The translations under genes and the position numbers were made by a program. The notes beneath the pieces are model-generated. The model was not told the origin of the DNA. It did no database searches and saw only the letters and a list, made by a program, of their open reading frames with translations. Below, piece by piece: positions 6,986-9,406 of a stretch of 9,406 bases of DNA (position 1 is its first letter; every line of letters begins with the position of its first letter). The DNA lies in the NCBI GenBank assembly GCA_021160685.1, contig JAGHCC010000386.1:1-9406 (forward strand), read 5' to 3'. This DNA is from Desulfobulbaceae bacterium (GTDB lineage: Bacteria > Desulfobacterota > Desulfobulbia > Desulfobulbales > SURF-16).

Positions 6986-7882
6986 ATGAACCAAGCTGAA
7001 ACCTTGAAAAAAATAATGTTAAGTCAACCGCCGCCAACTCCCCAGGGAGAGGATCTTTCCGGATTGGTATCCGCTGACGCGCCGCCCCGGGTGATCTGCG
7101 TTACCAGTGGCAAGGGAGGGGTCGGCAAAACCAATATTTCCGTCAATCTGGCTTACACCCTGAGCCAGACCGGCAAAAAAGTCCTGATCCTTGACGCGGA
7201 TCTGAACCTGGCCAATGTTGATATCCTGCTGGGCCTGACCCCGAGATACAACCTGCATCATGTCTTCACCGGTGAAAAAAATCTGGCGGATATCATTGTC
7301 CGTGGCCCCGGCGATATCATGATTCTGCCGGCAAGTTCGGGCATAATGGAGCTGGCTGATCTCAGCGAGAGCCAGAAACTCTACTTTTTGAGCGAGATGG
7401 AAGCCCTCGGCCAGAAAATCGACATCATGCTGATCGATACCGGGGCCGGCATTAACAATAACGTCATCTACTTTACCCTGGCGGCACAGGAACGAATCAT
7501 CGTCCTAACTCCGGAACCCACGTCCCTCACTGATTCCTATGCCCTGATCAAGGTTCTGTCCAGCCGGCATGATATCAAGAAATTCCGGATCCTGATCAAT
7601 TCCGCTCATTCCAGACAAGAAGCTCTGGCGGTATTCCGCCAGCTCTCCCTGGTGGCGGACCGCTTTCTCGATTCCCTGTCCCTGGACTTCCTCGGCTATA
7701 TTCCATTTGACGACAAGCTTCCCAAGGCAGTCAGAGCCCAGCGGTTGCTGACCGAACTTTCCCCCGAGGCGCCGGCCAGCCTTATGTTCATGGAACTTGC
7801 GGAACAGCTGTGCCGGGAAGAACCGGAACAACAGCTTGACGGAAATATTAAATTTTTCTGGAAAGGACTCTTTAACCTGTAA
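6986..7882 (+). CDS. flhG: MinD-like ATPase FlhG (FleN), flagellar number control
   Basis: FlhG is a ParA/MinD-family ATPase that restrains FlhF and flagellar gene expression so the cell makes the right number of flagella. From the ATG at 6986 it has 298 residues. ATPase motifs are complete: deviant Walker A KGGVGKT at 43-49 with its signature lysine, DAD at 70-72, and DTGAG at 151-155. The extreme C-terminus, NIKFFWKGLFNL, looks like an amphipathic membrane-targeting helix, as in MinD and FlhG. Residues 2-8 (NQAETLK) correspond to the DQAxxLR motif that stimulates the FlhF GTPase in some homologues, here with Asn for Asp and Lys for Arg. It follows flhF by 73 bases containing a hairpin and precedes fliA. 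A general MinD is unlikely, since minC and minE are absent and flhF adjoins. Confidence 0.96.
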   Translation: MNQAETLKKIMLSQPPPTPQGEDLSGLVSADAPPRVICVTSGKGGVGKTNISVNLAYTLSQTGKKVLILDADLNLANVDILLGLTPRYNLHHVFTGEKNLADIIVRGPGDIMILPASSGIMELADLSESQKLYFLSEMEALGQKIDIMLIDTGAGINNNVIYFTLAAQERIIVLTPEPTSLTDSYALIKVLSSRHDIKKFRILINSAHSRQEALAVFRQLSLVADRFLDSLSLDFLGYIPFDDKLPKAVRAQRLLTELSPEAPASLMFMELAEQLCREEPEQQLDGNIKFFWKGLFNL

Positions 7883-7920
7883 TATACTTAATAAAGAAGT
7901 CAATGCGAGGACGGAAACGT

Positions 7921-7952
7921 TGAAGGCTTATGCCGTCAGCCCTTAGCCTTCC
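7921..7952. repeat. Inverted heptad pair before fliA
   Basis: GAAGGCT at 7922-7928 is matched by its exact complement AGCCTTC at 7945-7951, with a 16-base interior. The right side reads as consecutive heptads in one orientation: GCCGTCA (7932), GCCCTTA (7939) and GCCTTCC (7946). These are variants of GCCTTCA, the complement and circular shift of the GGCTGAA unit found between fliR and flhB. The left side begins with one forward unit, TGAAGGC (7921-7927). The structure ends only four bases before the first possible fliA ATG, so a hairpin in the mRNA could influence fliA translation. Confidence 0.6.
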
Positions 7953-7955
7953 ATA

Positions 7956-8771
7956 ATGAGATCCCCTGCAATCATGTATGGTATGACCAGACAACATTCA
8001 CCAAAATTCAAGGATTATACCAAGGCCTATTTCAGTCTTGACAGCCAGTTGACTCCTGAAAAACGGAATGAGCTGATCCTGACCTATACGCCGCTGATCA
8101 AGTATATTGCCAGCCGGCTCGCCTCCAGGCTGCCCCCTCAGGTTTCCATGGATGATCTGGTCAGTTGCGGTGTTATCGGTCTCATTGATGCGATCTCCAA
8201 ATTCGATCGTTCAAAAAAGGTTCAGTTCAAAACCTATGCTGAATTCCGCATCAAGGGTTCAATGCTTGACGAACTCCGTTCGCTGGACTGGGTGCCCCGC
8301 TCAATCCGGAAAAAAAGTCATGAACTGGAAAAAACGTATTCAATCCTGGAAAAAAAACTGGGAAGACCGGCCACGGATGAAGAAACGGCCGAGGCCATGG
8401 ACCTTTCACTTGAAAAATTCTACAAACTTCTGGATCAGACGAAATCGGTTTCCTTTTTAGACATTGAAATGCTGCGCCGAAAAAATCCGGCGGCCTCCAA
8501 CTCCGACAGCCTGATAGAGGCTTTTTCCGCCAACAGCAAGGATCCCTTTACGAAAACAAATCTCAGTCAGGTTCGTATCCTGATTGCAAAGGCCATTGAC
8601 CAGCTGCCGGAAAAAGAAAAACTCACCGTATCCCTCTATTACTTTGATGAACTGACCATGAAGGAAATAGGCAAAGTCATGGGCTATACCGAGTCACGAA
8701 TTTCCCAAATGCACAGCAAGGCCATGTATCGGCTGCGATCAAAGCTGAAAAAATTATTATCGGACGGGTAA
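7956..8771 (+). CDS. fliA: Flagellar sigma factor FliA (sigma-28)
   Basis: FliA directs RNA polymerase to late flagellar promoters such as those for flagellin and chemotaxis genes. The protein (271 residues from the first ATG, slightly longer than enterobacterial FliA) has the expected domains. Region 2 is at about residues 38-118, including DDLVSCGVIGLIDAISKFD (66-84) and FKTYAEFRIKGSMLDELRSLDWVPR (from 91, shown as FKTYAEFRIKG). Region 3 is around SHELEKTYSILEKKLGRP. Region 4 (about 210-265) carries the helix-turn-helix LTMKEIGKVMGYTESRISQM. The start is uncertain: ATG codons at 7956, 7974 and 7983 are all in frame, none has a good ribosome binding site, and the third gives MTRQHSPKF. Its own anti-sigma gene flgM is not in the window. 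Confidence 0.97.
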   Translation: MRSPAIMYGMTRQHSPKFKDYTKAYFSLDSQLTPEKRNELILTYTPLIKYIASRLASRLPPQVSMDDLVSCGVIGLIDAISKFDRSKKVQFKTYAEFRIKGSMLDELRSLDWVPRSIRKKSHELEKTYSILEKKLGRPATDEETAEAMDLSLEKFYKLLDQTKSVSFLDIEMLRRKNPAASNSDSLIEAFSANSKDPFTKTNLSQVRILIAKAIDQLPEKEKLTVSLYYFDELTMKEIGKVMGYTESRISQMHSKAMYRLRSKLKKLLSDG

Positions 8772-8772
8772 A

Positions 8773-8801
8773 CGTAAAACAGGTCTTTTTCTGTCTTTAC
8801 G
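8773..8801 (+). other. Hairpin directly after fliA
   Basis: CGTAAAACAG (8773-8782) pairs with CTGTCTTTACG (8791-8801) with one bulged base and an 8-base loop rich in T. It begins one base after the fliA stop codon. A run of A, not T, follows on the + strand, so a standard intrinsic terminator is not supported; it may act as an mRNA 3'-end stabiliser or a weak terminator. cheY could be read through it or have its own promoter. Confidence 0.5.
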
Positions 8802-8827
8802 AAAAAAGCAAAATTAAGTAATTTAAT

Positions 8828-8848
8828 GGCTCAGGCCTTAAGCCGTCT
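8828..8848. repeat. Degenerate heptads related to GCCTTCA, fliA-cheY gap
   Basis: Three consecutive 7-base units lie here: GGCTCAG, GCCTTAA (8835-8841) and GCCGTCT (8842-8848). The last two closely resemble the GCC units before fliA and the complement of the GGCTGAA array before flhB. The relation is clear for two units only and may be partly chance. The rest of the 144-base gap is AT-rich; a TATAAA at 8856-8861 could be a -10 box, but I find no matching -35. Confidence 0.4.
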
Positions 8849-8899
8849 CAACTCATATAAAAACAACGAAAGGACTTTGTCCCCAATAGCATATTTCCT

Positions 8900-8905
8900 G
8901 GGAGG
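8900..8905 (+). promoter_or_regulatory. Strong ribosome binding site for cheY
   Basis: GGGAGG lies 10 bases before the cheY ATG at 8916. It is the best match to the Shine-Dalgarno consensus among the genes of the window, in keeping with the high level usually needed for CheY. Confidence 0.8.
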
Positions 8906-8915
8906 AAAATAATCC

Positions 8916-9296
8916 ATGCCTGATACCGACATGAAAATTCTTATTGTTGATGATTTCGCAACCATGCGGCGTATTGTAAAAAATATTCTCGTTCAGCTCG
9001 GTTACAAGCAAATTATTGAAGCCGATGACGGAACAACTGCCGTTGACGTCTTAAAACAGGAAAAATTTGACCTGATCATCTCTGACTGGAATATGCCTAA
9101 AATGACCGGACTTGACCTGCTGAAACATGTTCGGGCCGATGATGGCATGAAAGACACGCCATTTATCATGGTTACCGCCGAAGCCCAGCAGGACAATATT
9201 ATCATGGCCGTGAAAGCCAAAGTCAGCCAGTATATTGTCAAACCTTTTACCGCTGAGACTCTTGGAGAAAAAATCGATAAAATTTTTGGCGGCTGA
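8916..9296 (+). CDS. cheY: Chemotaxis response regulator CheY
   Basis: CheY (126 residues) is a single-domain response regulator. When phosphorylated by CheA, it binds the flagellar switch protein FliM and changes the direction of motor rotation. The active-site residues are all present and happen to have the same numbers as in E. coli CheY: Asp12 and Asp13 (metal binding), Asp57 (phosphorylated, in SDWNMPKM), Thr87 (in MVTAEA), Tyr106 and Lys109 (in QYIVKPF). The FATMRRIVKN helix 1 region is also typical. No output domain is present. Its separation from fliA by 144 bases and its strong ribosome binding site suggest it can be expressed separately. No cheA, cheB or cheZ is visible; the next gene lies beyond the window. 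Confidence 0.98.
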   Translation: MPDTDMKILIVDDFATMRRIVKNILVQLGYKQIIEADDGTTAVDVLKQEKFDLIISDWNMPKMTGLDLLKHVRADDGMKDTPFIMVTAEAQQDNIIMAVKAKVSQYIVKPFTAETLGEKIDKIFGG

Positions 9297-9354
9297 TACC
9301 CCGTAGAGAACACCAAAGAACAAGGCTCTCTTTTCAGAACCCCTATCTTTTTCT

Positions 9355-9393
9355 GTAATAGTTCACCAGGGGCTACATAACTTAGGAAAACTC
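9355..9393 (+). promoter_or_regulatory. Conserved leader element, copy B, after cheY
   Basis: This sequence matches the element before flhG (6921-6958). Its first 21 bases agree at 18 positions, the differences all being transitions, and the shared core is TCACCA-G-GGCTA. It lacks the perfect palindrome of copy A. GGAG follows directly at 9394-9397, which may be the ribosome binding site of a gene starting just past the end of the window. If so, both copies sit in the leader of a gene. Confidence 0.45.
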
Positions 9394-9406
9394 GGAGTGT
9401 AAAAGC

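Noticed and set aside
7883..7888. TATACT as a -10 box for a fliA promoter
   Set aside because: No acceptable -35 box lies 16-18 bases upstream; the only TTGACG, at 7836, is much too far away.
8773..8801. Intrinsic terminator after fliA
   Set aside because: A stem is present, but the + strand continues with A, not T, after it; listed only as a hairpin.
8820..8915. Sigma-28 promoter for cheY
   Set aside because: I looked for TAAA followed by GCCGATAA at the proper distance and found no convincing match.

Overview
The window is a compact block of flagellar and chemotaxis genes, all on the + strand: the end of fliO, then fliP, fliQ, fliR, flhB, flhA, flhF, flhG, fliA and cheY. The gene order (type III export genes followed by flhF, flhG, the sigma-28 gene and a single cheY), the moderate base composition and the protein sequences suggest a Gram-negative bacterium with polar flagella. 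The best guess is a deltaproteobacterium (Desulfobacterota), but this is inferred from gene order and general resemblance; no rRNA or other marker is present. No mobile element, CRISPR array, tRNA or rRNA was seen.

Bases 1-5760 encode the membrane export apparatus. FliO assists assembly, FliP, FliQ and FliR form the export pore with FlhB, FlhB controls the switch in substrate class, and FlhA is the nonameric export gate. fliO and fliP overlap by one base. The following genes are separated by 174, 50, 90 and 72 bases, and those gaps hold short-period repeats instead of featureless spacer. Bases 5791-7882 encode FlhF (an SRP-type GTPase that sets the position of the flagellum) and FlhG (a MinD-like ATPase that limits flagellar number). 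Bases 7956-8771 encode FliA, the sigma factor for late flagellar genes. Bases 8916-9296 encode CheY, which carries the chemotaxis signal to the motor. The window ends 110 bases after cheY, just after a Shine-Dalgarno-like GGAG that may serve the next gene.

The genes are ordinary and I do not see a previously undescribed system. The points worth attention are: (1) FlhB has NPTR where the family's self-cleavage motif is NPTH; (2) heptanucleotide arrays occupy several gene junctions, including a strictly 7-nt-periodic inverted pair between fliP and fliQ, four perfect GGCTGAA copies between fliR and flhB, and degenerate relatives of that unit on either side of fliA; (3) a conserved element of about 38 bases occurs twice, before flhG and after cheY, once as a perfect 9-bp hairpin; (4) FlhG begins with NQA...LKK where the FlhF-activating motif in some homologues is DQA...LR; (5) no fliA start codon has a clear ribosome binding site.
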